Source: Haberlea rhodopensis
Taxonomy: Eukaryota > Streptophyta > Magnoliopsida > Lamiales > Gesneriaceae
Length of the DNA: 64,000 nucleotides
Direction of reading: 5' to 3'
NCBI GenBank assembly: GCA_907163345.1
Contig: CAJQUN010000004.1
Span: 16,558,073-16,622,072, forward strand
Shown here: positions 53,112-64,000 of the stretch, piece after piece
Position numbering within the stretch: position 1 is the stretch's first letter
Layout of the letters: every line of letters starts with the position of its first letter
Notes under the pieces: model-generated
The model's database searches: none
Told to the model about the DNA's origin: nothing
What the model saw: only the letters and a program-made list of their open reading frames with translations
Position numbers and translations under genes: made by a program

Positions 53112-55524
53112 ATGGCAGCCAGAAATGTGGAACACCTAAATGAGGAGGTGGGTGATGTGGGGAGTGTGAATGCTAGTATCGCACAGACTAATCCCCTACC
53201 ACCACCAGCTGTGGGTGTTGAACCTATTGCACAACCTTTATTACCTGGTGAATTGAGTCTAACACAATTATTGACATTCCATCCTCCTAGATTTGAGGGG
53301 ACTGAGTCAGGGGAGGAAGCAGAGGAATGGCTGGAAAGGGTTGAGCAGATATTTGTGTCTGCACCTTGTGCTAGGACTGCATGGTTACGATTAGCGGAAT
53401 TTCAGTTGGCAAAGAAGTCTTCCATGTGGTGGAAGACGACGGTGATGGAGTTGAGAGCTCGGGGCATGTTGGTGGACTGGACTTTATTTAGGACCCTGTT
53501 TCTGAACCGATACTTTTCTACTGCTGCTAGGCAGATGAAAAAGGATGAGTTCACCAACTTGAAGCAAGGCAATATGACTTTCTCGGACTATTCCATTCAT
53601 TATTCATCGTTGTTGAGGTATGTTCCTCACATTGCTACCAATGAGCATGCCAAGATGAGGCACTTCTTGAAAGGTTTGAGGCCAGAACTGTTTGATCGGG
53701 TTATCTCCAATACCCCAGCTCTTTTGATGATGCTCTTACTAGAGCAGAGTTAGCAGAGATTGGAGTCGGTGCTTATACTGATGCTGTACCCCAACAAGTT
53801 CCATCGCAAAGATCTTCATCTGATAATCTGAGGCCTCGAGGAGGATCTTTTAAATCACGTGGAACTTCATTTTCTTCCCGATTTAGTGGGAAGCGGACGG
53901 ATAGTCGGAAACAAGGGGACCGGAGGGGCAGTGCATCCACCATTGGAGGACCAACTCAAGCAAGTAGAATTGGAGAAGTAAAGTGTCATTTCTGTGGAGG
54001 GCCGCTTGATGCATGACTGTTCTGCATGTTATAAATGTGGCAAGTCGGGCCATATTGCTCGGCATTGTCCTAACCGTGAAGGACAAACGGAGCTGAGGGA
54101 AGGCAGGGGAAGATTTACTAGCGGGACAGTGCAGCAGAGGCAGCCAATGATGCCTCGACAGATGGGAGGTCAGGCGATGGGGCACCTCAAGGGCAGGTTT
54201 ACGCACTGACTGGGGAGCAGGCTGAAGCAGCCCAAGAGGAAGTAATTGCGGGTACGTGTTACTTGTTTACCTATCCTACTTTTATTTTGATAGACACAGG
54301 TGCCTCGCCTTCTTTTGTGTCTGCGGATTTTGTGGAAAGACACCTTATGTGCCCGTCTCCGTTGCCCTCGCCTCTTTTGGTCTTGACACCCACTGGGAAG
54401 AATGTGATTGCTGACCGGTTTCTTACTAACTGCCTCATTTATTTTGAGGGCAATGAGTTGAAGACGGATTTGATTGTTTTGGGTATGCCAGATTTCGATT
54501 ACATTGTGGGCATCGATATACTGAACAGATATCAGGCAGTGGTAGATTGCCGGCAGAGGACGGTTCGTTTCCGATCTGATATGGGGCTTCAGTGGACTTT
54601 CTATGGGAACGGTTATCGTGCGAAGATTCCTTTGATATCGGCTATCTAAATGTCACGATTATTGGAACGTGGACATACGGGCTATCTTGTCTATGCCGTG
54701 GACATGGCGGAAAAGAATAAGGAATTGAGGATTGAAGATGTACCCGTAGTGGCAGAGTTTGCCGATGTGTTTCCGGAGGAAATTCCAAGGTTCCCGCCGA
54801 CTACAGAGGTCGAGTTTGGGATTGAGTTGTTACCGGGAACGTCCGTTATTTCTAGTGCCCCTTATAGGAGGGCACCGGCGGAGTTAAGAGAATTGAAGGA
54901 GCAATTATAGGAACTCCTTGACAAGGGATACATACACCCTAGTGTATCGCCTTGGGGGTGCGCCGGTTCTATTTGTTAAGAAGAAAAATGGTCGATTCGG
55001 TTGTGCATCGATTACCGGCAACTGATAAGGCAACAGTAAAGAACAAGTTTCCTCTTCCAAGGATTGACGACTTATTGGATCAGTTGCAAGGTAGAAGTTG
55101 TATATCAAGATTGATTTGAGGTCTGGATATCATCAGATACGGGTCAGAGAGGAGAATGTTCAGAAGACAGCATTCCGGACTTGGTATGGGCACTACGAGT
55201 TCTTGGTTATGCCGTTCGGTGTGACGAAAGCCCCGACAGTCTTTATCAGTCTGATGAACCGGGTGTTCCAACCATATCTTGACCAATTTGTCATAATGTT
55301 TATTGACGACATACTTATCTACTCTCGGAGTGAGGAGGAGCACGTGAAACACTTGCGGACAGTGCTCCAGATCCTTAGAGATAACCAGTTGTTCGCCAAG
55401 CTCAGCAAGTGTGAATTCTGGTTGAGCAGCGTGGTGTTTTTGGGGCATGTCATCTCTAGCAGTGGGATATCAGTGGATCCCAGGAAAGTAGAGGCAGTGA
55501 TGGAATGGTCCGCGCCTAGTTATG
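53112..55524 (+). pseudogene. Element D gag-pol, broken and cut by element E
   Basis: Gag starts at 53112 (MAARNVEHLNEEVGDVGSVN). A shift occurs near 53725. The zinc knuckle region (CYKCGKSGHIARHC, 54029-54070) lies in another frame. The protease has LIDTGAS (about 54287). A TAA follows at 54647-54649, then TAG at 54908-54910, shifts near 54955-55095, then the RT with YHEFLVMPFGV-like sequence (YEFLVMPFGV) and FIDDILIYSR (about 55300). Coding stops where LARD E inserted. The tail of RT, RNase H, integrase and chromodomain are not in the window. Confidence 0.9.
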
Positions 55525-55855
55525 TGTGATGTCCGGGGATTAATGGTGTTAATCCTGGTGTGGTATTAATCCTTGATGGATTTTTAATTGTGGCAATTAG
55601 GAATTAATTGCGGTGTTGGGTCTCCCGAGGTTGTTAAATCGGGCATTTGGAACCGTTGGATCTAAAGGTTGAGATTGTATCCTCATTTTGCTGGAAAACC
55701 TTTGAGTTGGGTTTTTAGTGGGACTTGGAGTCCGGGGTGCCTTATGTTGGGGCCTGTATGGGGATTTGATGTTGGAGAGAGATTTTTTGAAAACAGATGA
55801 TTTTTAATGAATCATGATGTATTTGTGGAGGTATTGGTATTTTGGGGCATTTTTG

Positions 55856-55866
55856 CTATATATACC
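55856..55866 (+). promoter_or_regulatory. TATA box of the LARD E LTR
   Basis: CTATATATACC lies in the context TTTTTGCTATATATACCAGT, followed by CCTCTCCTCTCC leader sequence. The same word is at 62370-62380 in the 3' LTR and, inverted, at 10759-10769 in solo LTR F. Confidence 0.65.
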
Positions 55867-56243
55867 AGTTGGACTCGGGATTCCGTCATTCGGAATCCAT
55901 TCCTCTCCTCTCCTCTCCCTCACGCCACTCTCTCACCCCAAACCCTTCCCCTTTCCCTTTGATGGGCAAAAATCGTTGGAGGCTCGTCCTAGGAGCCGGA
56001 TTTCTCGAAGATAATAAGGTATTATCCATCCCCTCGTATTTGTCTTCGATTTGAATGTGGTTTTGTGTGGTTTAGTTGTATTATGAGTTGGGTTTGAGTT
56101 TTGGAATTTTAAAGAATTTTGGGTTGGTTGGTTTGAGGAGTTTTTATGGTGTTTACTTTGAGGTTTAATGTTGTAAGGGGTGTGAGGATTGTTGTTGGGC
56201 AAAATTTTGCAAGAAAAATGCCATTTTTGGCTGTTACAGGTCG

Positions 56244-56469
56244 AGGCGATCGATCCCTAGGGCGGGGCGATCGATCGCCGCGACGTTGTTGAAAATTTCA
56301 GGAAGATGAACAGTGAGACGATCGACCGCCTCAAATGAAGCGATCGATCGCCATGAGGCAGTGGCCATTTTCACTAAGAGGCGACCGATCGCCTGAAAAT
56401 GAGCGATTGATCGCCTGTTCCTATTTTCGCGAGGCGATCGATCGCCTGAAATCATGCGATCGATCGCCA
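56244..56469. repeat. GGCGATCGATCGCC palindrome cluster, 5' LTR of E
   Basis: About eight GCGATCGATCGCC words or one-base variants, for example 56266-56279 perfect; others read GACGATCGACCGCC and GGCGACCGATCGCC. The cluster is at the same LTR position as in A and in F. Confidence 0.9.
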
Positions 56470-57783
56470 ATGCCTTATTTTGGGGATTTATTTCGTGTTG
56501 AGTTTTCGATGCATGCTTCGCCCGGGGCCATTTAAAATGGTTAATCGTCATTGATGACGATATATTTGGGGTTTGTGAACGTGCTTGGGCACGTGGTTGC
56601 ATGCTTAAGATTAATTGTGGATTATTATCTTGTTTAGCATATAATTCATCGGTCATGGGACCAAGGCAAGGTTTGGACTTGAACTACGGAATCATAAGGT
56701 ACGTATAACGTACGAGCATAGCCCTTTTATATAATTGCAATTGTTGAATGCTTGGTACAGTGTATTGAAATGAATGTGTGTAGAAATGCATGATATATGA
56801 TATTAGCAATGAATGGATATTGGAATTGCATGGTGTATGGTAATTTCTACAAACGGACATATATGCATTGTGAATCATATTGTGCCGCCTTTGAGCGAGC
56901 AATGATTGGATGTTGTCGCTTTTGAGCGAACATCGATTACGACGCCACTGCCATTGAGCATGCGTGGCAATGGAATGCCGCTATTGTAGAGCGAGCAATG
57001 AAATAGAGCTATGAAACCATAAGTGAGAACATGGATTGTCTATAATCATTGTTTAATGATTTGATGTTATCGATTATGATATTGGCATATGGCTCATGGA
57101 ATTGTTAATCAATGTAATGATTAACTGGCATTTGGGAATTTGATGGTTTCAGTGTTTTGAGAACAGGGACAGTACAGGAAACCCCGGATGAGGATGATAC
57201 CATCCAGGGATTATATTTTATATTTCATAGCATTTACATTGTTGTAAATTATGAATTGTATTGTTGTGGTTATTGGATTTGGGATATTGGTATGCTCACC
57301 CAGTGTGGGGGCTGTCTCTGTTGGGGCAGGTAATTAGGTACATCGATGGCTTTGGAGTTGAACTCAAGCTATGGAGTGGAGGTGATTCCAGGGATCGAAG
57401 TACCAGTGACGGTATTGAGCGCGACGTTTTATACATTGATACACATATACTTATTCGATGCTCGTATGTGAGCACTATCATGTGTATATGGATTGTATAA
57501 AGAAGACAATGGCCTTTCTCTCTTCATTATGAGTTGCATGCAATTATTTATTGAATTGCTAAATGAATGGAGAACATGTTAGTGTATTATCATGATGCAT
57601 GATATGTATGTGGATGTGGATAGGGGAACTAAACATCATATGGAATAATGTAAAGGAATTTTATTATTGGCATGATATGCTATGGCGACAAGTGTATTTC
57701 CCCTATGTATACGATTATATGCACTGAAATGCTTGGATTAATACACTAATAACGGGCTAAGGGCACGGGGGTCCTTACATTAG

Positions 57784-57795
57784 TGGTATCAGAGC
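57784..57795 (+). other. Primer-binding site of LARD E
   Basis: TGGTATCAGAGC, initiator tRNA-Met type. Confidence 0.9.
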
Positions 57796-60700
57796 CAGGT
57801 TAGCTCTTTGGGGCTGTTGAAGGCCTGGAACATGCTGATAGGGATGGGTAGCACATATTTATGCATGATAGTAGTTAGTGTTTGTGACAACTATTTTTCT
57901 TATGTGCATTTGTGATATGTGATCATAGTGAAACGATTATATGTCATGACATTTATAGAATCATAATATAACCTGTTAATTATGATTGTGAGTTGTGACA
58001 CAGGGACAACCAAATGGAGCATTTTGAAATGCATTGGGATACGGGAAGTACTTTGTACTCATAGTTTATGCATTTACTCATTATAATCATATTGTGGTGA
58101 ATATGGATTATCGTATGCTCATGGTTTGAGATTGTTCCTGTAGGAACACTATGACACGAAAGGCTAAGGCCAGGGTTGAAAAACACGAAACGGTAACCTG
58201 CGTTTTATATACATCATGGATTATGCATTGTGGTTGCATGTGTACAATGAAGTGATGATTTTAATGCTCTGCCGCCAAATGTTGAAGCGAGGGGTGGGAG
58301 TGCCGCATGTCGCATTTGAGCGAGGTGCATTAAAATACACTCATGATGATGTATGTTGGGATATGGAATATGCTTTGTGTTGCAGGTATAGATGGAATAC
58401 TTGGTGAATATCCCATGAGTCATTGTTATGGATGAGTGATGATTTTAAATGCTTACCGCTATTTATTTGTTTTGTGCCGCTAAAATGTGAAGCGAGGGGT
58501 GGGGAGCGCCGCATGTCACATTGAAGCGTGGTTATCATATGAGGCGAGGAAAGAATATTTGCCACTAAAATGTGAAGCGAGGGGTGGGAGCGCCGCATGT
58601 TCATTAAAGCGAGGTTATTCTATGCCGCCTATATGTAAAGCGAGGGGTGGGAGTACCGCATGTTGCATTTGAGCGAGGGGCATTAAAATACACTACCGTA
58701 ACAATGACTAGGGACCGGCGATTCTATTGGCGATGGTTTATGCCGCCGGATATTCATAGCGATGGTTCATTCCGCTATTCTATTGGCGATGGTTTATGCC
58801 ACCGGGTGTTCATAGCGATGGTTCATTCCGCTATTCTATTGGCAATGGTTTATGCCGCCGGATATTCATAGCGATGGTTCATTCCGCTATTCTATTGGCG
58901 ATGGTTTATGCCGCCGGGTGTTCATAGCAATGGTTCATTCTGCTATTCTATTGGCGATGGTTTATGCCGCCGGGTGTTCATAGCGATGGTTCATTCCGCT
59001 ATTCTATTGGCGATGGTTTATGCCACCGGATATTCATAGCGATGGCTCATTCCGCTATTCTATTGGCGATGGTTTATGCCGCCGAATATTCATAGCGATG
59101 GCTCATTCCGCTATTCTATTGGCGATGGTTTATGCCGCCGGATATTCATAGCGATGGTTCATTCCGTTATTCTATTGGCGATGGTTTACGCCGCGGGTGT
59201 TCATAGCGATTGTTCATTCCGCTATTCTATTGGCGATGGTTCATGCCGCCGGGTATTCATAGCGATGGCACATTCCGCTACATCTATGGCGATGGTTCAT
59301 GCCGCCAGATATCTATAGCGATATTTCATGCCGCTGACTCTATGATGAGGGATCATTCCGCTGATTCTATAGCGATGGGGTTATACCGCTATGTACGTAG
59401 CACTGGATTATGCCGTCTGCGAGCGATGGGTGCTGATTGCGTACCACTGTCGGATGACGGAGACAGGTATGCCGCTATCTCATTAGCGATGAGGTATGGT
59501 TTATTGCTGTTTTATTAGCATTATTTGTGGATGATATGCATTGATATACATATACCGTCGTGTTTCGACACGTACTGTCACGGGTTGACGATGTTTTATT
59601 GAATGTCATATGTTGACGGGTACCGTCACTAGATGACGAAGACATAGTGGATGTCTATATAGACGTGTAGCATCGTTTCGATGATTAATACATTTACGTT
59701 TATGTATTTAGTCGTGTGGTTTGAGTGCCAATGGTGAGCACATGTAGTGTCTGGGTCACTAGTTGAAAAGACCGTTACGCCGAGCAATTTGCTCGATGGA
59801 TTATTGGAGGCATTGTACCGGTGAGAGTACCGCATCATGTAATAGAAGTAAATATTTTCGAGTAGTGATACCTTTGGGTATACTCATTGGGATGACTAAC
59901 GCCAAGTGATTGGTGGTAAGAGTAGTCATTGAGGAAACTACTCGCTTGTCATTGTGATGTGTGGTAGTCATGGTTACACCCACCCTGAGGGTGTGGGATA
60001 AGTCCTAATGGATTAGGATTGCATCGTAGTTGAGCAAGGACACCGGATTGTCCATTGTGCTTTGGTGTTTAGAGATATGTGGGGTGATGACCCACAACTC
60101 CAATGGTTAGTACGGTATGGTATACCGGAATGGGACGTGTGTCACGTTGATAAGTTGGTATGAACCTATGGGGCCAGCGGATCGTTAGCCAGGTATTGTT
60201 GTAGTGCTCTAGCGTGCTTGTTATAGCCGTTATACTGCTCGTTGGATTCAAGTTCAGTGAATCGTATGATGATACGATGATGACTTTTGGTAGACTCTTG
60301 AAGTCTCTATGTGGCATGTTAATTGAGGCAGGGAATACGTCACGGGGACGTTCATACGCCAAGTATTTTGGAGGGACTTGTACTGGACAGCTCAATTCTG
60401 TTGGGATGCCAACGCGAGTGTCGACAAGTCGTTGTTAGCTCTGGTTGAGCATCCTTGCATATGGAATGCAACGGGGATCACAATTGTATCTGTGAGATAT
60501 AGCTAGTGGGTAACACTACTATATTGATTTTATCTCTTGGGGAGAGTTGGAATATACTGTCATGGAGGCATCCGGTATTGGTTGAGGGTTGATTGAGAAT
60601 CAACCGGGGTAAGCCCTACTAGTGTTGGACTAGGTGATGGCTTCGTACTTCCGGTGAGACGTTCGAGGAGACGTCTCCGGGGTAATACTCGAGTTTGTGT

Positions 60701-62039
60701 AGTACTATGGTATTAGTACAGAGCCTCTTCAGGATGAGTATACATGGCGTATACGGGCTTTAATTTGGTAATAGTGGCTTCGATGCACTATTCTGAACCA
60801 GTTGCATATTTTGGCTCCGAGATATATGTTGGTATGTGTAATTCCAGTTTTCCGGACGGTGGTTCGAGGTTGGAGGGTCATGGATTCATGACACTATCCT
60901 TGTGGGAAATACGATATTGATATACCTGCCGGTTGAATCTTTTGGGAGATTCGTTACTTTGGTTGTATGGTGCTGATGTTGAATCACACCCTTTGGTTTT
61001 GGTCTGTCAACCACTATTCTCCGTGGAGTGAGAATAATCGAGGTTTGGCAGTAAGTTTTGGGACTTTGGGTATGATTGGAGATACATGAGTCCATTGCAT
61101 TATGTATGCATGTTGTGTTGGTGTATGGACATGTATGTCGTGTGTGTATACGAATGCCAACTTTATTTCGTTCCTTATTGAACGTCGGTTTAGTGTGCTT
61201 GGTTTGATGAATCTCCGGTGGGAGATTGGGACAATTGAGATTGGTAATCTCGATGGCACAATGTAATCTGAAGAATTATCGTGAGGGTCCGTTTGACTTC
61301 CCTTGTGAGGACTTGTCGTGTTTTAGGACCGTGGTAATTCTTACTGGTCGATTCGATAGCCTCCCTGTTCTAGGATTGTTGAATCCCAGGATAAAAGAGG
61401 GGTGGCCAGGACTCGGATTTGTTTGGTGTCGTGGTTGACACGCGTGGCGGGAATGCAATTGATTGTCTTGCATGACCTCTGTGGAACTTGAGACTTGTGA
61501 AGTCTTGATGGTGTGTCGGGACCAAGATATAATTTCTTGGAACACACCGGTGTAAACATCTTGGAGATGTGCTTTGCGTGGATCGGTGACTGTGGGTTGC
61601 CCAATCCGTGTTACGAACGGTGCAACTACTCCTTTGGAGGAGATGGACTGGGAAGCGAAAGCCGTATTTTCTGTGAGTATACTGTTGTATACTAGTGGTC
61701 CCCATCTTGACGATGCGTGTCAAGCATCGTGGGCAAGTGGTGAATATCACGGAGTGACATCTATGTCAGAACCAAGGGAGATTTGGTTGATTGTAATCGT
61801 GGTGGACTGACTTCTGGGACGATTCACATCGAGGTATGTGTTATTTTTGGGTTTGTATGGATTTTGGCGTTGCTCTATTTTAGGGCTTGGTGCGAGACTG
61901 GTATTCTCGCAGTTGTTAATTCGATTCTAAGGTGGTTCAGAATCGGGGTCATGGCTTTGTTTGTTTGTGTAGTCCTGGTGTTACGTGGAGTACACCGGTG
62001 CGATTTTGGGGATGAAATTTTTATTAGTGGGGGGATAAT
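57796..62039 (+). other. LARD E interior, non-coding
   Basis: 57796-58700 is almost identical to the C interior. 58729-59330 is a tandem array. 59331-62039 has only moderate similarity to C (for example GAGCGATGGGTGCTGA and GACGGAGACAGGTATGCCGC at about 59420-59470) and no recognised protein; all frames are short. It ends with a purine-rich tract AGTGGGGGGATAA. Confidence 0.75.
58729..59330 (+). repeat. Tandem array in LARD E: 56-bp units
   Basis: About ten units of 56 bp start at 58729, 58785, 58841, 58897 and so on. Each contains GGCGATGGTTTATGCCGCC and AGCGATGGTTCATTCCGCT, the same two 19-base stem-loop words as in LARD C, separated by about 10 and 8 bp instead of 12 and 9. The last units are more diverged. 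Confidence 0.95.
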
Positions 62040-64000
62040 TGTGATGTCCGGGGGATTAATGGTGTTAACTCCGGTGTGGTATTAATCCTTGATGGATTTT
62101 TAATTGTGGCAATTAGGAATTAATTACGGTGTTGGGTCTCCCGATGTTGTTAAATCGGGCATTTGGAACCGTTGGATCCAAAGGTTGAGATTGTATCCTC
62201 ATTTTGGTGGAAAACCTTTGAGTTGGGTTTTTAGTGGGACTTGGAGTCCGGGGTGCCTTATGTTGGGGCATGTATGGGGATTGATGTTGGAGAGAGAGTT
62301 TTTGAAAACAGATGATTTTAATGAATCATGATGTATTTGTGGAGGTATTGGTATTTTGGGGCATTTTTGCTATATATACCAGTTGGACTCGGGATTCCGT
62401 CATTCGGAATCCATTCCTCTCCTCTCCTCTCCCTCACGCCACTCTCTCACCCCAAACCCTTTCCCCTTTCCCTTTGATGGTCAAAAATCATTGGAGGCTC
62501 GTCCTAGGAGCCGGATTTCTCGAAGATAATAAGGTATTATCCATCCCCCTCGTATTTGTCTTCGATTTGAATGTGGTTTTGTGTGGTTAGTTGTATTATG
62601 AGTTGGGTTTGAGTTTTGGAATTTTAAAGAATTTTGGGTTGGTTGGTTGAGGAGTTTTATGGTGTTTACTTTGAGGTTTAATGTTGTAAGGGGTGTGAGG
62701 ATTGTTGTTGGGCAAAATTTTGCAAGAAAAATGCAATTTTTTGCTGTTACAAGGTCGAGGGCGATCGATCCCTAGGGCGGGGCGATCGATCGCCGCGACG
62801 TTGTTGAAAATTTCAGGAAGATGAACAGTGAGGCGATCGACCGCCTCAAATGAAGCGATCGATCGCCATGAGGCAGTGCCATTTTCACTAAGAGGCGACC
62901 GATCGCCTGAAAAGGAGCGATCGATCGCCTGTTCCTATTTTCGCGAGGCGATCGATCGCCTGAAATCATGCGATCGATCGCCAATGCCTTATTTTGGGGA
63001 ATTATTTCGTGTTGAGTTTTCGATGCATGCTTCACCCGGGGCCTTTTAAAATGTTTAATCGTCATGGATGACGATATATTTGGGGTTTGTGAATGTGCTT
63101 GGGCACGTGGTTGCATGCTTGAGATTAATTGTGGATTATTATCGTGTTTAGCATATAATTCATCGGTCACGGGACCAAGGCAAGGTTTGGACTTGAACTA
63201 CGGAATCATAAGGTACGTATGACGTACGAGCATAGCCCTTTTATATAATTGCAATTGTTGAATGCTTGGTACACTGTATTGAAATGAATGTGTGTAGAAA
63301 TGCATGATATATGATATTAGCAATGAATGGATATTGGAATTGCATGGTGTATGGTAATTTCTACAAACGAACATATATGCATTGTGAATCATATGGTGCC
63401 GCCTTTGAGCGAGCAATGATTGGATGTTGTCGCTTTTGAGCGAACATCGATTACGACGCCACTGCCATTGAGCATGCGTGGAAATGGAATGCCGCTATTG
63501 TAGAGCGAGCAATGAAATAGAGCTATGAAACCATAAGTGAGAAACATGGATTTTCTATAATCATTGTTTAATGATTTGATGTTATCGATTATGATAGGCA
63601 TATGGCTCATGGAATTGTTAATCAATGTAATGATTAACTGGCATTTGGGAATTTGATGGTTTCAGTGTTTTGAGAACAGGGACAGTACAGGAAACCCCGG
63701 ATGAGGATGATACCATCCAGGGAGTATATTTTGTATTCATAGCATTTACATTGTTGTAAATTATGAATTGTATTGTTGTGTTATATTGGATTTGGGATAT
63801 TGGTATGCTCACCCCGTGTGGGGGCTGTCTCTGTGGGGCAGGTGATTAGGTACATCGATGGCTTTGGAGTTGAACTCGAGCTAGGGAGAGGAGGTGATTC
63901 CAGTGATCGAAGTACTAGTGGCGGTATTGAGCATGACGTTTTATACATTGACACATATACTTATTCGATGCTCGTATGTGAGGCACTATCATGTGTATAT
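62040..64000 (+). repeat. 3' LTR of LARD E, cut by the window end
   Basis: It begins TGTGATGTCC and matches the 5' LTR closely, with single-base differences and small indels. About 1.96 of 2.25 kb is present. The palindrome cluster is at about 62760-62983. The right flank is not visible, so the target duplication TTATG cannot be confirmed. Confidence 0.9.

Larger units (their letters stand above)
50890..55524 (+). mobile_element. Element D: decayed Tekay-type retrotransposon, left part
   Basis: 5' LTR 50890-52899, PBS 52904-52915, gag-pol from 53112. It is related to A in LTR ends (TGTGATATCC and GGTCCTTACA), gag start and pol. It is interrupted in the RT by LARD E at 55525 (TTATG at 55520-55524); the remaining pol and the 3' LTR are not in the window. 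Many stops and shifts make it older than A. Confidence 0.9.
55525..57779 (+). repeat. 5' LTR of LARD E
   Basis: 2,255 bp, beginning TGTGATGTCC and ending GGGTCCTTACA. It has the TATA word CTATATATACC (55856), a C/T-rich leader, the palindrome cluster 56244-56469, hairpin words such as TCGCTTTTGAGCGA (56918), and the GGGGGCTGTCTCTGTTGGGG block (57305). The terminal hairpin is TAAGG ... CCTTA. Confidence 0.95.
55525..64000 (+). mobile_element. Element E: LARD, right end beyond the window
   Basis: 5' LTR 55525-57779, PBS 57784-57795, non-coding interior to about 62039, 3' LTR from 62040 running off the window. The left flank is TTATG. As in C there is no retrotransposon protein. The LTR family is that of solo LTR F, while the interior is that of C. 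The region before the 3' LTR (GATTTTGGGGATGAAATTT, then TTAGTGGGGGGATAAT) matches the layout of A and C. Confidence 0.9.

Overview
The window is nuclear DNA of a flowering plant, probably a eudicot. It holds one host gene with introns, an organellar peptide deformylase, followed by about 56 kb of nested plant transposable elements. There is no operon-like packing and no rRNA or tRNA gene. The elements carry the usual plant primer-binding sites: initiator tRNA-Met for the Tekay-like elements and tRNA-Asp for the Athila-like ones. The species cannot be told from the sequence.

Layout. 1-740 is a minisatellite of about 62 bp per unit with short palindromes. 741-2665 is AT-rich intergenic DNA. 2666-5431 (minus) is a complete six-exon PDF1B gene with a Tourist-like MITE in intron 3. 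5432-7559 is intergenic, with a second related MITE. 7560-11097 is an inverted solo LTR (called F here) that holds a second solo LTR (I). From 11.1 kb to 50.7 kb the backbone is an old Mutator-like (MULE) transposase on the plus strand and, convergent to it, a plant-mobile-domain (PMD) gene on the minus strand. Both are broken by later insertions.

Insertions in the MULE are: A, a nearly intact Tekay-type Ty3/gypsy element with chromodomain (13203-22147, TSD CATGA); B, an Athila element (22333-34043, TSD ATATG); and C, a large non-coding retrotransposon derivative or LARD (34467-43695, TSD CATTG). Insertions in the PMD gene are: G, an inverted gag-only Athila-like element (45301-50632, TSD AGTTG), and H, an LTR of which only 176 bp are seen. 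H was hit by D, a decayed Tekay element (from 50890). D was hit inside its reverse transcriptase by E, a second LARD (55525 to the window end). The order of events is therefore MULE/PMD first, then A, B, C, G and H, then D, then E.

The least expected signal is in the non-coding parts. LTRs of several unrelated lineages carry clusters of short perfect palindromes (GGCGATCGATCGCC, ACCGATCGATCGGT, GGCGTAGCTACGCC, ATCGCCTCAGGCGAT). The two LARDs carry tandem arrays built of a 19-base stem-loop scaffold whose closing pair changes in a compensated way. Most of the Tekay/LARD-type LTRs end in a small hairpin with at least one compensated change. LARDs C and E have almost the same post-PBS sequence but clearly different LTRs, and parts of that sequence reappear inside the LTRs of A and D in another order, which points to module exchange. 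All comparisons were made by eye; no identity values or database results were computed.
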